The notes under the pieces were generated by a model, which saw nothing but the letters and a program-made list of their open reading frames with translations, was not told the origin of the DNA and did not search any database. This document shows, piece by piece, positions 48,329-59,385 of a stretch of 64,000 bases of DNA (within the stretch, counting starts at the first letter, position 1; each line of letters begins with the position of its first letter). Location: positions 992,001 through 1,056,000 of the forward strand of contig NZ_SACT01000001.1 of the NCBI RefSeq assembly GCF_004016515.1, written 5' to 3'. The stretch is from Rubrivivax albus (GTDB taxonomy: Bacteria; Pseudomonadota; Gammaproteobacteria; Burkholderiales; Burkholderiaceae_C). Position numbers and translations under genes: made by a program.

Positions 48329-48895
48329 ATGGCAGGCACCATTCCCGAGATCAAGCAGACCGCCGAGCACAAGATGGGCAAGTCGGTCGAGGCCCTCAAG
48401 GGCGAACTGGCGAAGATCCGCACCGGACGCGCCCACCCCGGCATCCTCGATCAGGTGCACGTGGAGTACTACGGCTCCATGGTGCCCATCAGTCAGGTGG
48501 CCAACGTGAGCCTGCTGGACGCACGCACGATCAGCGTCCAGCCCTGGGAGAAGGGCATGGGGCCGAAGATCGAGAAGGCCATCCGCGAGTCGGACCTCGG
48601 TCTGAACCCGGCGTCGCAGGGTGACCTGCTGCGCGTGCCGATGCCGGCACTGTCCGAGGAGCGGCGGCGCGACCTGACCAAGGTGGTGCGCCACACCGGA
48701 GAGGAAGCCAAGGTGGCCGTGCGTGCAGTGCGCCGCGAGGCCAACGACCACCTCAAGCGCCTGCTCAAGGACAAGCTGGCCACCGAGGACGACGAGCGCC
48801 GCGCGCAGGACGAGGTGCAGCGGCTCACCGATCGCACCATCGCCGAGATCGACCGCCTGGTGCAGGGCAAGGAAGCCGAGGTGATGGCGGTCTGA
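48329..48895 (+). CDS. frr: Ribosome recycling factor
   Basis: The 188-residue tRNA-mimic protein, with EF-G, splits post-termination ribosomes. Family motifs include [40 protein letters not shown] and the C-terminal helical arm [20 protein letters not shown]. Length matches the family (185). A GGAG/GAGAG sequence precedes the ATG. The uppS gene follows after 6 nt. Confidence 0.98.
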   Translation: MAGTIPEIKQTAEHKMGKSVEALKGELAKIRTGRAHPGILDQVHVEYYGSMVPISQVANVSLLDARTISVQPWEKGMGPKIEKAIRESDLGLNPASQGDLLRVPMPALSEERRRDLTKVVRHTGEEAKVAVRAVRREANDHLKRLLKDKLATEDDERRAQDEVQRLTDRTIAEIDRLVQGKEAEVMAV

Positions 48896-48901
48896 TCCGC
48901 C

Positions 48902-49660
48902 ATGTCGCCGATGCTCGAGTCCCTGATGCCCCCGGCGGCCGGCCCGCAGGCTGCCGAACCTCGCAGCGTGCCCCGGCACGTGGCCGTCGTGATGGACGGC
49001 AATGGCCGCTGGGCACGCCAGCGCTACATGCCGCGCTTCTTCGGCCACAAGGCCGGCGTCGACGTGCTGGTCAAGACCGTCAATGCATTCGCCGACCGCG
49101 GCGTGGAGTACCTGACGGTCTTCGCCTTCTCGTCGGAGAACTGGAAGCGTCCGACCGAGGAGGTCTCCGGCCTGATGGGCCTGGTGCTGGTGGCGGTGTC
49201 GAAGTACCTCGCCAAGCTGGCGGGCGACGGCGTGCGCATCCGCATCATCGGCGACCGTTCCGCCGTGTCGGACAAGCTGCGCCAGGCCTGGGAGCATGCC
49301 GAGTCGCTGACCGAGAAGAACACGCGCATCACGCTGGCGGTGGCCTTCAACTACGGCGGGCGCTGGGACGTCGTGCAGGCGGCGCGGCAGGCCCTGGCCC
49401 AGGGCCTGCCGCCGGAACAACTCGACGAGGGCTGGCTGTCGCAGCACATGGCGCTGTCGTTCGCGCCCGACCCGGACCTGTTCATCCGCACCGGCGGCGA
49501 GATGCGGATCAGCAACTTCCTGCTCTGGCAGGCGGCCTACTCCGAGCTGTTCTTCACCGACTGCCTGTGGCCCGACTTCGGCGACGCCGAGATCGATGCG
49601 GCGCTGACGGCGTTCGCCCGGCGCGACCGGCGGTTCGGTGCCATCGACACTCGTCGCTGA
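48902..49660 (+). CDS. uppS: Di-trans,poly-cis-decaprenylcistransferase (undecaprenyl diphosphate synthase)
   Basis: The 252-residue cis-prenyltransferase extends FPP with IPP to undecaprenyl diphosphate, the carrier for peptidoglycan and O-antigen. It contains HVAVVMDGNGRWARQRYMPR (catalytic aspartate in MDGNGR), LTVFAFSSENWKRP, and DLFIRTGGEMRISNFLLWQA with YSELFFTDCLWPDF. The first 22 residues are a variable extension. It begins the lipid-precursor part of the cluster, followed by cdsA, dxr and rseP. Confidence 0.97.
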   Translation: MSPMLESLMPPAAGPQAAEPRSVPRHVAVVMDGNGRWARQRYMPRFFGHKAGVDVLVKTVNAFADRGVEYLTVFAFSSENWKRPTEEVSGLMGLVLVAVSKYLAKLAGDGVRIRIIGDRSAVSDKLRQAWEHAESLTEKNTRITLAVAFNYGGRWDVVQAARQALAQGLPPEQLDEGWLSQHMALSFAPDPDLFIRTGGEMRISNFLLWQAAYSELFFTDCLWPDFGDAEIDAALTAFARRDRRFGAIDTRR

Positions 49661-49749
49661 CATGACGCCGCTTTCCGCAGGCGCCAGGCGTTCGCCGCCC
49701 CCGTTGTCGACGGCAGCGGCCCCGGCGGCCGCAACCCGGACCTGACGCG

Positions 49750-50583
49750 ATGCTGGGCCAGCGCATCGTGACCGCCGTGGTGCTGCTGGCGGTGCTGCTG
49801 CCTGCGCTGTTCGCGCCCATGCCCTGGCCATTCGCCGCCCTCACGCTGGCTTTCGTGGCTGCCGCCGGGTGGGAGTGGGGCCGGCTCAACGGTCTGGCGG
49901 GGGGGCCTGCGCTCGGCCTGGGCGCGCTGACGGCCATGCTGGCCCTGTTGCTGGCCAGGGCGCAGCCCGCCGAGGGCTCCAGCACCGTCTGCCAGCTTGG
50001 CGCCCTGACTTGGCTGGTGGCGGGGGCGTTTGCGCTGCGCCAGGGGCCGGCCGGCTGGACGCGCTGGCCGCGCACGCTGCGGGTGGCGCTCGGGCCGCTG
50101 CTGCTGGCCGTGGCCTGGCTCGGCCTGGTGCGTGCACATGCCGAGGGCGTCGTGTTCCTGCTGTCGGTGATGTGCCTGGTCTGGGTGGCCGACATTGCCG
50201 CCTATGCCGGTGGCCGGGCCTTCGGACGCCACAAGCTCGCACCGTCGATCAGCCCCGGCAAGACCTGGGAAGGCGCGGTCAGCGGGGTGATCGGTGTGCT
50301 GCTGCTGGCGGCAGCCTGGTGGTGGTTCGACCGGCAGGTCGACACCGGCAGTGCGGGGCTGGCCACGCGACTGGTCGGCCATTTTGGCTTCGCCGGTGCG
50401 GCGGCGGTGCTGGTGCTGCTGTCGGCAGCCAGCGTGCTGGGCGATCTGGTGGAGTCGCTGGTCAAGCGCGCCGCCGGTGCCAAGGACAGCAGCCGCCTGC
50501 TGCCGGGTCATGGCGGCGTGCTCGACCGCATCGATGCGCTGCTGCCCGTTTTTCCCCTCGTCGCCGCGCTCGGCCTGTCCTGA
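49750..50583 (+). CDS. cdsA: Phosphatidate cytidylyltransferase
   Basis: The 277-residue integral membrane enzyme makes CDP-diacylglycerol from phosphatidate and CTP. About seven hydrophobic helices are visible. The CDS signature at the C-terminus runs from [20 protein letters not shown] through [15 protein letters not shown], and the [12 protein letters not shown] motif precedes it. The start at 49750 follows 89 bp after uppS. Its TGA shares an A with the dxr start codon (TGATG), so the genes are coupled. Confidence 0.95.
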   Translation: MLGQRIVTAVVLLAVLLPALFAPMPWPFAALTLAFVAAAGWEWGRLNGLAGGPALGLGALTAMLALLLARAQPAEGSSTVCQLGALTWLVAGAFALRQGPAGWTRWPRTLRVALGPLLLAVAWLGLVRAHAEGVVFLLSVMCLVWVADIAAYAGGRAFGRHKLAPSISPGKTWEGAVSGVIGVLLLAAAWWWFDRQVDTGSAGLATRLVGHFGFAGAAAVLVLLSAASVLGDLVESLVKRAAGAKDSSRLLPGHGGVLDRIDALLPVFPLVAALGLS

Positions 50584-51770
50584 TGACCCGACAACGTCTT
50601 GCCATCCTTGGTGCCACCGGCTCGATCGGCGTGAGCACGCTCGACGTGGTCGCGCGCCACCCCGACCGCTACGAAGTCTTCGGCCTCACGGCCCAGCGGC
50701 GCGTCGACGAACTGTTGGCGCAGTGTGTGCGGTTCCGGCCGCGGCTGGCGGTGGTGCCTGACGACGCAGCGGCCGCGCGCCTGCGGGCCGGGCTGCTGGC
50801 GGCTGGTGTGGCCACCGAGGTGGCCGTGGGGCCGAGTGCGTTGTGCGACCTGGCGTCGCACCCGGAGGTGGACAGCGTGATGGCTGCCATCGTCGGCGCC
50901 GCTGGCCTGGCGCCTTGCCTGGCCGCAGCGCGCGCCGGCAAGCGCCTGCTGCTGGCCAACAAGGAGGCGCTGGTCGTCGGCGGCGCTTTCTTCATGGACG
51001 CGGTGCGCGCCGGCGGCGCCACGCTGCTGCCCATCGACAGCGAGCACTCGGCCATCTTCCAGTGCCTGCCGGAAGACCGCGGCAGCTGGAACAGCCGCAT
51101 CGACCACATCGTGCTCACCGCCTCCGGGGGGCCCTTCCGCACGCGGGACCCCGCGTCGTTGCACGACGTGACGCCCGACGAGGCCGTGGCGCACCCGAAC
51201 TGGGTGATGGGGCGCAAGATTTCGGTGGATTCGGCCACGATGATGAACAAGGCGCTGGAGGTCATCGAGGCACACTGGCTGTTCAGCCTGCCGCCGGAGC
51301 GGATCCGGGTCGTCATCCACCCCCAGAGCATCGTGCACTCGATGGTGGTGTGCCGCGATGCGTCCGTGCTGGCGCAGCTGGGCACGCCGGACATGAAGGT
51401 GCCCATCGCCTACGGTCTGTCGTTCCCGGAGCGCATCGAGTCCGGCGCACCGGCGCTGGACTTCCTGTCGCTGAAGGCACTGACCTTCGAGCCGGCCACG
51501 CGCGAGCGGTTTCCGGGCCTGTTCCTGGCCTACGACGCGCTGTCCGGTCCCGAGGGCGCGTCGGCCGTGCTCAACGCCGCCAACGAGGAGGCCGTGGCGG
51601 CCTTCCTCGACGGAACCATCCGCTTCCCGCAGATTCACAGCGTCAATGCACGCACCGTGGATGCGATGGCACCGCGCATCGGGCGCCTGGCCGCGCTGGA
51701 GGACCTGATGGCACTGGACGCGCAGGCCCGTGCACAGGCGCGCCTGGAGATCGGAGCGCTGACGCGATGA
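50583..51770 (+). CDS. dxr: 1-deoxy-D-xylulose 5-phosphate reductoisomerase
   Basis: The 395-residue NADPH-dependent enzyme converts DXP to MEP, the second step of the non-mevalonate isoprenoid pathway (ispG in this window acts later). It has the NADPH-binding [20 protein letters not shown], the active-site [23 protein letters not shown] and the flexible loop [20 protein letters not shown], plus [10 protein letters not shown]. It overlaps cdsA by one base and rseP by ATGA. Confidence 0.97.
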   Translation: MTRQRLAILGATGSIGVSTLDVVARHPDRYEVFGLTAQRRVDELLAQCVRFRPRLAVVPDDAAAARLRAGLLAAGVATEVAVGPSALCDLASHPEVDSVMAAIVGAAGLAPCLAAARAGKRLLLANKEALVVGGAFFMDAVRAGGATLLPIDSEHSAIFQCLPEDRGSWNSRIDHIVLTASGGPFRTRDPASLHDVTPDEAVAHPNWVMGRKISVDSATMMNKALEVIEAHWLFSLPPERIRVVIHPQSIVHSMVVCRDASVLAQLGTPDMKVPIAYGLSFPERIESGAPALDFLSLKALTFEPATRERFPGLFLAYDALSGPEGASAVLNAANEEAVAAFLDGTIRFPQIHSVNARTVDAMAPRIGRLAALEDLMALDAQARAQARLEIGALTR

Positions 51771-53131
51771 TCACCACCGTGCTGGCCTTCCTGCTCACGC
51801 TGGGCGTGCTCATCGTGGTGCACGAGTACGGCCACTACCGCGTGGCCGTCGCCTGCGGCGTGAAGGTGCTGCGCTTCTCCATCGGCTTCGGCCGGCCGCT
51901 GCTGCGCTGGCAGCGCGGCGAGACGGAGTTCGTGCTCTGTGCGCTGCCGCTGGGCGGCTACGTGCGCATGCTCGACGAGCGCGAGGACGGTGTGCTGCCC
52001 GGCGAGCGCGACCGTGCCTTCAACCGCAAGCCGCTGCGCCAGCGCACGGCCATCGTGGCCGCCGGGCCGCTGGCTAACCTGGGGCTGGCGGTGGTGCTGC
52101 TGGCGGCGTCGCAGTGGATCGGTGTGCAGGAGGCCAAGGCCGTGCTGGGCACGCCACTGGCCGGAAGCCTGGCGCAGACGGCGGACCTGCGCGCCGGCGA
52201 CTGGGTGCGCTCGGCCGCGCTGCCCGGTGGCGAATGGGAGGACGTGGAATCCATGGCCGACCTGCGTTGGCGCGTGACCCGCGCCGCGCTCGATGGCCAG
52301 CCGCTGCAGCTGATGCTCAGCGACCGGCAGGGGCATGGCAGCCGCACGGTGCTGCTGCCGCTGGATGCGCTCGAGACCAAGGACGTGGATGCCGCGGCGC
52401 TGCGCCGCATCGGCCTGGGTGCGCCCTTCAGCGCCCCGGTGCTCGGCGACCTGCAACCCGGCGGGCCGGCGGCCCGGGCCGGTCTGGCCAAGGGTGACCG
52501 CGTGCTGGCGATCAACGGCGAACCCGTGGGCGACGCGCAGGCGCTGCGCGAGCGCATCCGGGCCGCGGTGGTCGACGGCCAGCCGCAGCGGCTGTTGTGG
52601 CGTGTCGAGCGGGCGGGTTCGGTGCGGGACATCTCGGTCACGCCGCGCCTGGTGGACGACGGCGGGCAGCTCCGCGGCCGCATCGATGCCTACGTGGGCG
52701 CAGCCCCGGAGATGGTGACGGTACGGCGGGGTCCGGTGGATGGGCTGGCCCAGGGCCTGGCACGCACCTGGGAAATCTCCACCCTGACCGTGCGCATGAT
52801 CGGCCGCATGCTGGTCGGCGAGGCCTCGGTGAAGAACCTCAGCGGGCCACTGACGATCGCCGACGCGGCCGGCCAGTCGGTCGAGCGTGGCCTGGCCTAC
52901 TACCTCGGTTTCCTGGCGCTGGTCAGCGTGAGCCTGGGCGTCCTGAACCTGCTGCCGCTGCCGATGCTCGATGGCGGACACCTGATGTATTATCTTTTCG
53001 AGGGTGTCACGGGCAGGCCGGTCTCCGAACTCTGGCTTGCGCGGCTGCAGCGTGGCGGCATTGCCGTGCTGGTGGTCATGATGTCGGTGGCCCTGTTCAA
53101 TGACGTGGCCCGGCTCCTCGGCCTGCACTGA
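51767..53131 (+). CDS. rseP: Site-2 intramembrane zinc protease RseP
   Basis: The 454-residue protein has an N-terminal transmembrane helix with the zinc motif [11 protein letters not shown] (HExxH), two periplasmic PDZ-like regions (for example [20 protein letters not shown] and [20 protein letters not shown]) and a C-terminal membrane part with [20 protein letters not shown], which supplies the third metal ligand. In E. coli RseP cleaves the anti-sigma factor RseA to release sigma-E and clears signal peptides. Its position right before bamA and skp, both sigma-E targets in E. coli, is conserved. It overlaps dxr by ATGA. Confidence 0.96.
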   Translation: MITTVLAFLLTLGVLIVVHEYGHYRVAVACGVKVLRFSIGFGRPLLRWQRGETEFVLCALPLGGYVRMLDEREDGVLPGERDRAFNRKPLRQRTAIVAAGPLANLGLAVVLLAASQWIGVQEAKAVLGTPLAGSLAQTADLRAGDWVRSAALPGGEWEDVESMADLRWRVTRAALDGQPLQLMLSDRQGHGSRTVLLPLDALETKDVDAAALRRIGLGAPFSAPVLGDLQPGGPAARAGLAKGDRVLAINGEPVGDAQALRERIRAAVVDGQPQRLLWRVERAGSVRDISVTPRLVDDGGQLRGRIDAYVGAAPEMVTVRRGPVDGLAQGLARTWEISTLTVRMIGRMLVGEASVKNLSGPLTIADAAGQSVERGLAYYLGFLALVSVSLGVLNLLPLPMLDGGHLMYYLFEGVTGRPVSELWLARLQRGGIAVLVVMMSVALFNDVARLLGLH

Positions 53132-53141
53132 TCCCAACTCC

Positions 53142-55448
53142 ATGTCGCTTCATTTTCCGTTCGGGCCGTTGCGCCCGGTCGCCACGGCCGTGGTGGCCGT
53201 CGCTGCCCTGTCTGTGCCCCTGCGGGCGCTGGCGGTCGAACCCTTCACGCTCAAGGACATCCGCGTCGAAGGCCTGCAGCGCGCCGACCCCGGCACGGTG
53301 TTCGCCGCGCTGCCGTTCCGCGTCGGCGAGACCTACACCGACGAGAAGGCCGCCGCTGCGCTGCGTGCCCTGTTCACCACCGGCCTGTTCTCCGACGTGC
53401 GCATCGAGATCGAGGACCAGACCGCGGTGATCATCGTGGCCGAACGGCCGGTGATCGCGCGCGTGAACTTCAGCGGGCTCAAGGAGTTCGAGTCGGAGCA
53501 GATGCTTAAGGCGCTTCGCGACGCCGGCATCGGCGAGGGGCTGCCCTTCGACAAGGCGCTGGTGGACCGCGCCGAGCAGGAGATCAAGCGTCAGTACCTC
53601 ACGCGCAGCCTGTATGGCGCCGAGGTGGTGACGACGATCACGCCGATCGAGCGCAACCGCGTCAACGTGACCTTCACGATGACCGAGGGCGAGGCGGCGC
53701 GCATCCGCGAGATCCGCATCCTCGGCACCGAGGTCTTCGATGAGAAGACGCTGCTCGGCCAGCTGGAGCTGACCACCCCGGGCTGGCTGACCTGGTACAC
53801 CAAGTCCGACCGCTACTCGCGCGCCGCCCTCAACGGCGACCTCGAGACCCTGCGCGCCTTCTACGTCGACCGCGGCTACCTGGAGTTCGCGGTCGAGTCC
53901 ACGCAGGTCACCATCTCCCCCGACAAGCAGGACATCTCGATCGCGGTCTCGGTGCGCGAGGGACAGCGTTACACGGTCACTGGCGTGCGCCTGGAGGGCG
54001 ACTACCTGGGCCGTGAGGACGCCTTCCGGCAGCTGGTGGCCGTTCGTCCCGGCGAGGCCTACCGCGGTGCGGCCGTCACCGCCACGCAGAAGTCGATGAC
54101 CGACCTGTACGGGCTCTATGGCTACGCCTTCGCCCGTGTCGAGGCGCGACCCGAGATCGACCGCGCCAATGCCCAGGTCGTTGTCGTGTTCACCGCCAAC
54201 CCGCAGCGCCGCGTGTACGTGCGCCGCATCGACGTGGCAGGCAACACGCGCACGCGCGACGAGGTGGTGCGGCGCGAGTTCCGGCAGTTGGAGTCGGCCT
54301 GGTACGACGGCGCGCGCATCAAGCTCTCGCGCGATCGCGTCGACCGCCTGGGCTACTTCTCCGAGGTCGACGTCGAGACCCGCGAGGTGCCGGGCGCGCC
54401 CGACCAGGTCGACCTCGTCGTCAAGGTCAAGGAAAAGCCCACCGGCAACCTGCTGATCGGCGCCGGCTTCTCTAGCTCGGAGCGGCTGTCGCTCACCGCG
54501 TCGGTCAAGCAGGACAACGTCTTCGGCTCTGGCAACTACCTGGGCGTGGAGCTCAACACCAGCAAGTCCTCGCGCAGTTTCGAGTTCAGCACGGTGGAGC
54601 CGTACTTCACCGTCGACGGCGTGTCGCGCGCACTGTCGCTCTTCTACCGCACGACCCGCCCCTTCAACAGCCTGGGCGACAAGTACCAGATCGCCACGCC
54701 GGGCGCGTCGATCCGCTTCGGCGTGCCGTTCTCCGAGTACGACACCGTCTTCATGGGCATCGGCTGGGAGCGCACCAAGATCGGCGCCACGGCCGGCATC
54801 CCCAACAGCTACTTCCTGTACCGGCAGGCCTTCGGCGAGAGCAGCACCGCCTGGCCGCTGACCGTTGGCTGGGCGCGGGATGCGCGCGACAGTGCGCTGG
54901 CGCCCACCAGCGGCCGTTTCCTGCGCGTCAACCTAGAGGCCAGCCTCTGGGGCGACGTGCGCTACCTGCGCAACAACCTGCAGGCACAGCAGTACTTCCC
55001 CTTCGGCACCCAGTATTCGCTGATGCTCAATGCCGAGATCGGCTGGGGCAAGGGCCTGGGCAGTCGTCCGTACCCGCTGTTCAAGAACTTCTATGGCGGC
55101 GGCCTGGGCTCGGTGCGTGTGTTCGAGCAGAGCTCACTCGGCGTGATCGACCCCACCGGCGCCTTCATCGGCGGGGCGCGCAAGTTCAACGCCAACGCCG
55201 AGTTCTACGTGCCGGTGCCCGGCGGTGGCAACGACAAGACGCTGCGCCTGTTCGCCTTCACCGACGTCGGCAACGTCTGGCGCGAGGGCGAGCCCATCGA
55301 GGCCCGTTCGCTGCGTGCATCTGCCGGCATTGGCCTGAACTGGCTGTCGCCCGTGGGCCCCCTGCGCCTGAGCTGGGGTACCCCGGTGAAGTACCAGCCC
55401 AACGATAGAATCCAGAAGTTTCAATTCCAGATCGGGACCGCTTTCTGA
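53142..55448 (+). CDS. bamA: Outer membrane protein assembly factor BamA
   Basis: The 768-residue precursor has a signal peptide cleaved near ALA-V (residue 31), five POTRA domains (starting PFTLKDIRVEGLQRADPGTV, then PVIARVNFSGLKEFESEQML, ARIREIRILGTEVFDEKTLL, QRYTVTGVRLEGDYLGREDA and RRVYVRRIDVAGNTRTRDEV) and a 16-stranded barrel from about residue 430. The barrel shows NAEFYVPVPGGGN and ends LSPVGPLRLSWGTPVKYQPN and a C-terminal FQFQIGTAF with the terminal Phe of outer membrane proteins. BamA folds and inserts beta-barrel proteins with BamB and BamD. It is coupled to skp by TGATG. Confidence 0.97.
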   Translation: MSLHFPFGPLRPVATAVVAVAALSVPLRALAVEPFTLKDIRVEGLQRADPGTVFAALPFRVGETYTDEKAAAALRALFTTGLFSDVRIEIEDQTAVIIVAERPVIARVNFSGLKEFESEQMLKALRDAGIGEGLPFDKALVDRAEQEIKRQYLTRSLYGAEVVTTITPIERNRVNVTFTMTEGEAARIREIRILGTEVFDEKTLLGQLELTTPGWLTWYTKSDRYSRAALNGDLETLRAFYVDRGYLEFAVESTQVTISPDKQDISIAVSVREGQRYTVTGVRLEGDYLGREDAFRQLVAVRPGEAYRGAAVTATQKSMTDLYGLYGYAFARVEARPEIDRANAQVVVVFTANPQRRVYVRRIDVAGNTRTRDEVVRREFRQLESAWYDGARIKLSRDRVDRLGYFSEVDVETREVPGAPDQVDLVVKVKEKPTGNLLIGAGFSSSERLSLTASVKQDNVFGSGNYLGVELNTSKSSRSFEFSTVEPYFTVDGVSRALSLFYRTTRPFNSLGDKYQIATPGASIRFGVPFSEYDTVFMGIGWERTKIGATAGIPNSYFLYRQAFGESSTAWPLTVGWARDARDSALAPTSGRFLRVNLEASLWGDVRYLRNNLQAQQYFPFGTQYSLMLNAEIGWGKGLGSRPYPLFKNFYGGGLGSVRVFEQSSLGVIDPTGAFIGGARKFNANAEFYVPVPGGGNDKTLRLFAFTDVGNVWREGEPIEARSLRASAGIGLNWLSPVGPLRLSWGTPVKYQPNDRIQKFQFQIGTAF

Positions 55449-55969
55449 TGAACCTGACGACCCTCAAGACTTTGGTCTGCACGGTGCTGATCGCCGGGGC
55501 CACGACACTGGCGGGCGCCCAGGAGCTGAAGATCGGCTACATCAACGGCGAACGCGTGCTGCGTGAGTCCACGCCGGCCAAGGCGGCCCAGGCCAAGCTC
55601 GAAGCCGAGTTCGGCAAGCGCGAGCGCGAACTGGCCGACGACGCCAACCGCCTGAAGGCGGCGGCCGACCGCCTGGACAAGGAGGCGCCCACGCTGTCAG
55701 AAGCCGAGCGCACGCGCCGCCAGCGCGAGCTGATCGAGCAGGACCGTGACCTGCAGCGCAAGCGCCGCGCCTTCCAGGAAGACCTGAACCAGCGCAAGAA
55801 CGAAGAGCTGGCCAACGTGGTCGAGCGTGCCAACAAGGTCATCAAGCAGATCTTCGACGGCGAGAAGTACGACCTCATCGTCCAGGACGGCGTGGTCTTT
55901 GCCGGCCCGCGGGTGGACATCACCGACAAGGTCATCCGCACCCTGAACAACGCCGCCGGCGGCAAGTGA
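55448..55969 (+). CDS. skp: Periplasmic chaperone Skp (OmpH)
   Basis: The 173-residue protein has a signal peptide ([13 protein letters not shown], cleavage near residue 24) and a long coiled-coil middle ([20 protein letters not shown] and [20 protein letters not shown]), the tentacle of the trimeric jellyfish-like chaperone that keeps unfolded outer membrane proteins soluble on the way to BamA. The C-terminus [20 protein letters not shown] is typical. It overlaps bamA by one base. Confidence 0.95.
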   Translation: MNLTTLKTLVCTVLIAGATTLAGAQELKIGYINGERVLRESTPAKAAQAKLEAEFGKRERELADDANRLKAAADRLDKEAPTLSEAERTRRQRELIEQDRDLQRKRRAFQEDLNQRKNEELANVVERANKVIKQIFDGEKYDLIVQDGVVFAGPRVDITDKVIRTLNNAAGGK

Positions 55970-55983
55970 CCCCTGCGCCTGCG

Positions 55984-57009
55984 ATGCTGACGATCAGCGT
56001 CGCCGAGATCGCCGCCCTGGTCGGCGGCGAGGTGCAGGGCGATGGCGGGCTGGCATGCCATCGCATCGGTCCGCTGGCCACCGCCGACGGCGCCACCGTC
56101 AGCTTCCTCTCCCATCCGCGCTACCGCGCGCAGCTCGACGCCAGCGGTGCGGGCTGCGTGCTAGTGCAGCCGGAACTGCGCGACGCGGTGGGCGAGCGCC
56201 CCGCGTCGGTGCTGGTGGCCGACCCTTACCACGCGTTTGCACTGCTGACGCAATGGTGGGCACGGCAGGTGCAGCCCGCAGTGGTTCCGGGTGTGCATCC
56301 CAGCGCCGTGGTGGAAGCCGGCGCGGTGGTCCATGCCGAGGCCCATGTGGGGCCGCTGGCGTACGTCGGCCCGGGAGCGCGCATCGACCGCGGCGCCGTC
56401 GTGTCGGCGCAGGCCCACGTTGGCCGGGATGCCGTCGTTGGTGAATGGACGCGGCTGATGCCGCGCGCCACGCTGCTGGACGGTTGCCGCATCGGCGCAC
56501 GCGGCCTGGTGCACGGTGGCGCCGTGATCGGCGCCGACGGTTTCGGCTTCGCGCCGCACGGCGGGCAGTGGGTCAAGATCGAGCAGCTGGGCACGGTGCG
56601 CATCGGCGACGACGTGGAGATCGGCGCCAACACCTGCATCGACCGCGGCGCGCTCGAGGACACCGTGATCGAGGACGGCGTCAAGCTCGATAACCTGGTG
56701 CAGATCGGCCACAACGTGCGTGTCGGCGCGCACAGCGCCTTTGCCGGCTGCGTCGGCGTGGCCGGCAGCGCGAGGATCGGCCGCCACTGCACGGCCGGCG
56801 GCGGCGCCATCATCCTCGGGCATCTGGAGCTGGTGGACCACGTGCACGTGACCGCGGCCACGGTGATCACGCGGTCCATCCTCAAGCCCGGCCAGTACAG
56901 CGGCCTGTTCCCCTTCGACGACAATGCCGCCTGGGAGAAGAACGCTGCCACGCTGCGGCAGCTGCACACCCTGCGCGAGCGCCTGCGTGCGTTGGAGAAG
57001 AAGACATGA
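55984..57009 (+). CDS. lpxD: UDP-3-O-(3-hydroxyacyl)glucosamine N-acyltransferase
   Basis: The 341-residue left-handed beta-helix trimer transfers the second 3-hydroxyacyl chain in lipid A synthesis. The N-terminal uridine-binding domain ([20 protein letters not shown]) is followed by hexapeptide repeats ([20 protein letters not shown] onward), with the active-site region [20 protein letters not shown] and a C-terminal helical extension. The ATG at 55984 is preferred; a GTG at 55966 would overlap the skp stop and add only six residues (MTPAPA). It is coupled to fabZ by ATGA. Confidence 0.96.
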   Translation: MLTISVAEIAALVGGEVQGDGGLACHRIGPLATADGATVSFLSHPRYRAQLDASGAGCVLVQPELRDAVGERPASVLVADPYHAFALLTQWWARQVQPAVVPGVHPSAVVEAGAVVHAEAHVGPLAYVGPGARIDRGAVVSAQAHVGRDAVVGEWTRLMPRATLLDGCRIGARGLVHGGAVIGADGFGFAPHGGQWVKIEQLGTVRIGDDVEIGANTCIDRGALEDTVIEDGVKLDNLVQIGHNVRVGAHSAFAGCVGVAGSARIGRHCTAGGGAIILGHLELVDHVHVTAATVITRSILKPGQYSGLFPFDDNAAWEKNAATLRQLHTLRERLRALEKKT

Positions 57010-57458
57010 CGACCCCGATCCTGGACATCCACAAGATCCTCAAGAAGCTGCCCCACCGCTACCCCATCCTGCTGGTGGACCGCGTGGTCGAGTTCGAGAA
57101 GGACGTCCGCATCAAGGCGCTGAAGAACGTCACCTACAACGAGCCGTACTTCATGGGGCACTTCCCGGCCCGGCCTGTGATGCCTGGCGTGCTGATGCTC
57201 GAGGCGCTGGCGCAGACCTCGGCGCTGCTGTCGTTCGAGTCGATGGGGCAGGAGCCGGGCGACGACACGGTGGTCTACTTCGTCGGCATCGACGGCGCCC
57301 GCTTCAAGCGGCCCGTCGAGCCCGGTGACCAGCTGATCCTGGAGGCCACCATCGAGCGCGTGCGCGGCGGCATCCACAAGTACAAGGCACGCGCCAGCGT
57401 CGACGGCGAGACCACCGTCGAGGCCGAGCTGATGTGCACGATGCGCAAGATCGCCTGA
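57006..57458 (+). CDS. fabZ: 3-hydroxyacyl-[acyl-carrier-protein] dehydratase FabZ
   Basis: The 150-residue hot-dog-fold enzyme dehydrates 3-hydroxyacyl-ACP in fatty-acid synthesis. It has [20 protein letters not shown] and the catalytic [20 protein letters not shown], in which the histidine and the following glutamate act. It competes with LpxA/LpxD for 3-hydroxyacyl-ACP, so its position between lpxD and lpxA suggests balanced expression of lipid A and membrane lipid supply. It overlaps lpxD by ATGA; the lpxA gene is 11 nt downstream. Confidence 0.97.
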   Translation: MTTPILDIHKILKKLPHRYPILLVDRVVEFEKDVRIKALKNVTYNEPYFMGHFPARPVMPGVLMLEALAQTSALLSFESMGQEPGDDTVVYFVGIDGARFKRPVEPGDQLILEATIERVRGGIHKYKARASVDGETTVEAELMCTMRKIA

Positions 57459-57469
57459 GGGCCTGCGGC

Positions 57470-58258
57470 ATGGCCCGCCTGCACCCCACCGCGCTCATCG
57501 ACGCCGGTGCCGAACTGCACCCAAGCGTGGAGGTCGGCCCCTACGCGGTGATCGGCGCCGGCGTGCGCGTGGGCGAGGGCACGCGCATCGGCGCGCACTG
57601 CGTGCTGGAAGGGCCGATGACGCTGGGCCGCGACAACGTCGTGCATGCCCACGCGGCCCTGGGCTGCACGCCGCAGGACAAGAAGTACGCCGGCGAACCC
57701 ACCGAACTGCACATCGGTGACGGCAACACCATCTTCCAGTTCTGCACCTTCAGCCGTGGCACGGTGCAGGACGGCGGCGTCACCCGCGTTGGTGACCGCA
57801 ACTGGATCATGGCCTACGTGCACATCGCGCACGACGTGCAGCTGGGCCACGACACCATCCTGGCCAACAACGCCACGCTGGCCGGCCACGTGCACGTGGG
57901 CGACTGGGCCATCGTCGGCGGACTGACGGGCGTGCACCAGTTCTGCAAGATCGGCGCGCACGCCATCACCGGCTTCCAGAGCCACGTGTCGCAGGACGTG
58001 CCGCCGTTCATGACCGTCAGCGGCAACCCGCTGGCGGTGCACGGCGTCAACCTCGAGGGCCTGCGGCGGCGCGGCTTCTCGCGCGAGCGCATCGCGCAGG
58101 TCCGCCAGATGCACCGGTTGCTCTACCGCGACGGCCTGACGCTGGAGGCGGCCAAGGCCGCCATCGGCGCGCTGCGTGGCACGGTCGACGGCGGCGACGG
58201 CGACCTGGCCCTGCTGCTGGACTTCCTCGAGGCCTCGACGCGCGGCATCGTGCGATGA
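57470..58258 (+). CDS. lpxA: UDP-N-acetylglucosamine O-acyltransferase
   Basis: The 262-residue beta-helix trimer carries out the first step of lipid A synthesis, adding 3-hydroxyacyl to UDP-GlcNAc. It shows [20 protein letters not shown], hexapeptide repeats, the catalytic-region [20 protein letters not shown] and a C-terminal helical domain with [20 protein letters not shown]. The length and motifs match the family. It is coupled to lpxB by ATGA. Confidence 0.97.
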   Translation: MARLHPTALIDAGAELHPSVEVGPYAVIGAGVRVGEGTRIGAHCVLEGPMTLGRDNVVHAHAALGCTPQDKKYAGEPTELHIGDGNTIFQFCTFSRGTVQDGGVTRVGDRNWIMAYVHIAHDVQLGHDTILANNATLAGHVHVGDWAIVGGLTGVHQFCKIGAHAITGFQSHVSQDVPPFMTVSGNPLAVHGVNLEGLRRRGFSRERIAQVRQMHRLLYRDGLTLEAAKAAIGALRGTVDGGDGDLALLLDFLEASTRGIVR

Positions 58259-59385
58259 AGCTCGCGATGGTGGCGGGCGAGGCGTCCGGCGACCTGCTGG
58301 CCAGCCTGCTCATCGGCGGCCTGCGTGCACACTGGCCCACGCTGGCGCTCGCTGGTGTCGGCGGGCCGAAGATGGTGGCGCAAGGCTTCGAGGCCTGGTG
58401 GTCCAGCGAGCGGCTGGCCGTGCGCGGCTACGTCGAGGTGCTGCGGCACTACCGCGGCCTCAAGCGCCTGCGCGACGAACTCGGCGACCGTCTTCTCGCC
58501 GAGCGGCCGGCGGCCTTCATCGGTGTCGACGCCCCCGACTTCAACCTGGGCCTGGAGGCGCGGCTGAAGGCTGCGGGCATTCCGGCGATCCACTTCGTCT
58601 GCCCGTCGATCTGGGCCTGGCGGGGCGGCCGCGCGAAGAAGATGGTGGCCAGCTGCGATCACGTGCTGTGCCTGTTCCCGTTCGAGCCGGCGCTGTTGCG
58701 GCAGCACGGCGTGGCGGCCACCTTCGTCGGCCATCCGCTGGCCGATGCGATTCCGCTCGACCCGCCGCGCGCCGCCGCACGTGCCGCCTTGGGCCTGGCG
58801 GACGACGCCGCCGTGGTGGCGGTGCTGCCCGGCAGCCGGGCCTCGGAGATCCGCACCATCGCCCCGACCTTCCTCCAGACCGCCGTCCGGCTGCAGCGTG
58901 AACGGCCGGCCCTGCGCTTCGTGCTGCCGGTGGCACCCGGCCTCGGCCCCTTGGTCGATCCGCTGATCGCCGAACATGCGCCGGGCCTGGACCTGCTGCG
59001 CCTGGAGGGCCGGTCGCACGAAGCCCTGGCGGCCTGCGATCTGACGCTGATCGCCAGCGGCACGGCCACGCTGGAGGCGGCGCTGTTCAAGCGGCCGATG
59101 GTCATCGGCTACCGCATGCACCCGCTGAGCTGGCAGCTGATGAAGCGCATGGCCTACCAGCCGTGGGTCGGCCTGCCCAACATCCTCGCGCGCGAGTTCC
59201 TGGTGCCGGAGCGCATTCAGGACGCCTGCACGCCGGCGCAGCTGGCGGTCGACGTGCTCGTCGGCCTGGACGACGCGGCGCGCGCCGACCGGCTGCGCGC
59301 ACGGTTCACGGCCATGCACCACGAACTGCGCCGCGACACGGCCACCGCTGCCACACGGGCGATCGCCGAGGTGCTGCATGCCTGA
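58255..59385 (+). CDS. lpxB: Lipid-A-disaccharide synthase
   Basis: The 376-residue GT-B family (GT19) enzyme joins UDP-2,3-diacyl-GlcN and lipid X to the beta-1,6 disaccharide core of lipid A. It shows [20 protein letters not shown] at the N-terminus, [38 protein letters not shown] and [20 protein letters not shown]. It overlaps lpxA by ATGA and rnhB by 8 nt. Confidence 0.96.
   Translation: MKLAMVAGEASGDLLASLLIGGLRAHWPTLALAGVGGPKMVAQGFEAWWSSERLAVRGYVEVLRHYRGLKRLRDELGDRLLAERPAAFIGVDAPDFNLGLEARLKAAGIPAIHFVCPSIWAWRGGRAKKMVASCDHVLCLFPFEPALLRQHGVAATFVGHPLADAIPLDPPRAAARAALGLADDAAVVAVLPGSRASEIRTIAPTFLQTAVRLQRERPALRFVLPVAPGLGPLVDPLIAEHAPGLDLLRLEGRSHEALAACDLTLIASGTATLEAALFKRPMVIGYRMHPLSWQLMKRMAYQPWVGLPNILAREFLVPERIQDACTPAQLAVDVLVGLDDAARADRLRARFTAMHHELRRDTATAATRAIAEVLHA

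Noticed and set aside
55966..55983. GTG start for lpxD at 55966
   Set aside because: It would overlap the skp stop and add MTPAPA, absent from the family pattern; ATG 55984 fits better, although coupling from the GTG cannot be excluded.
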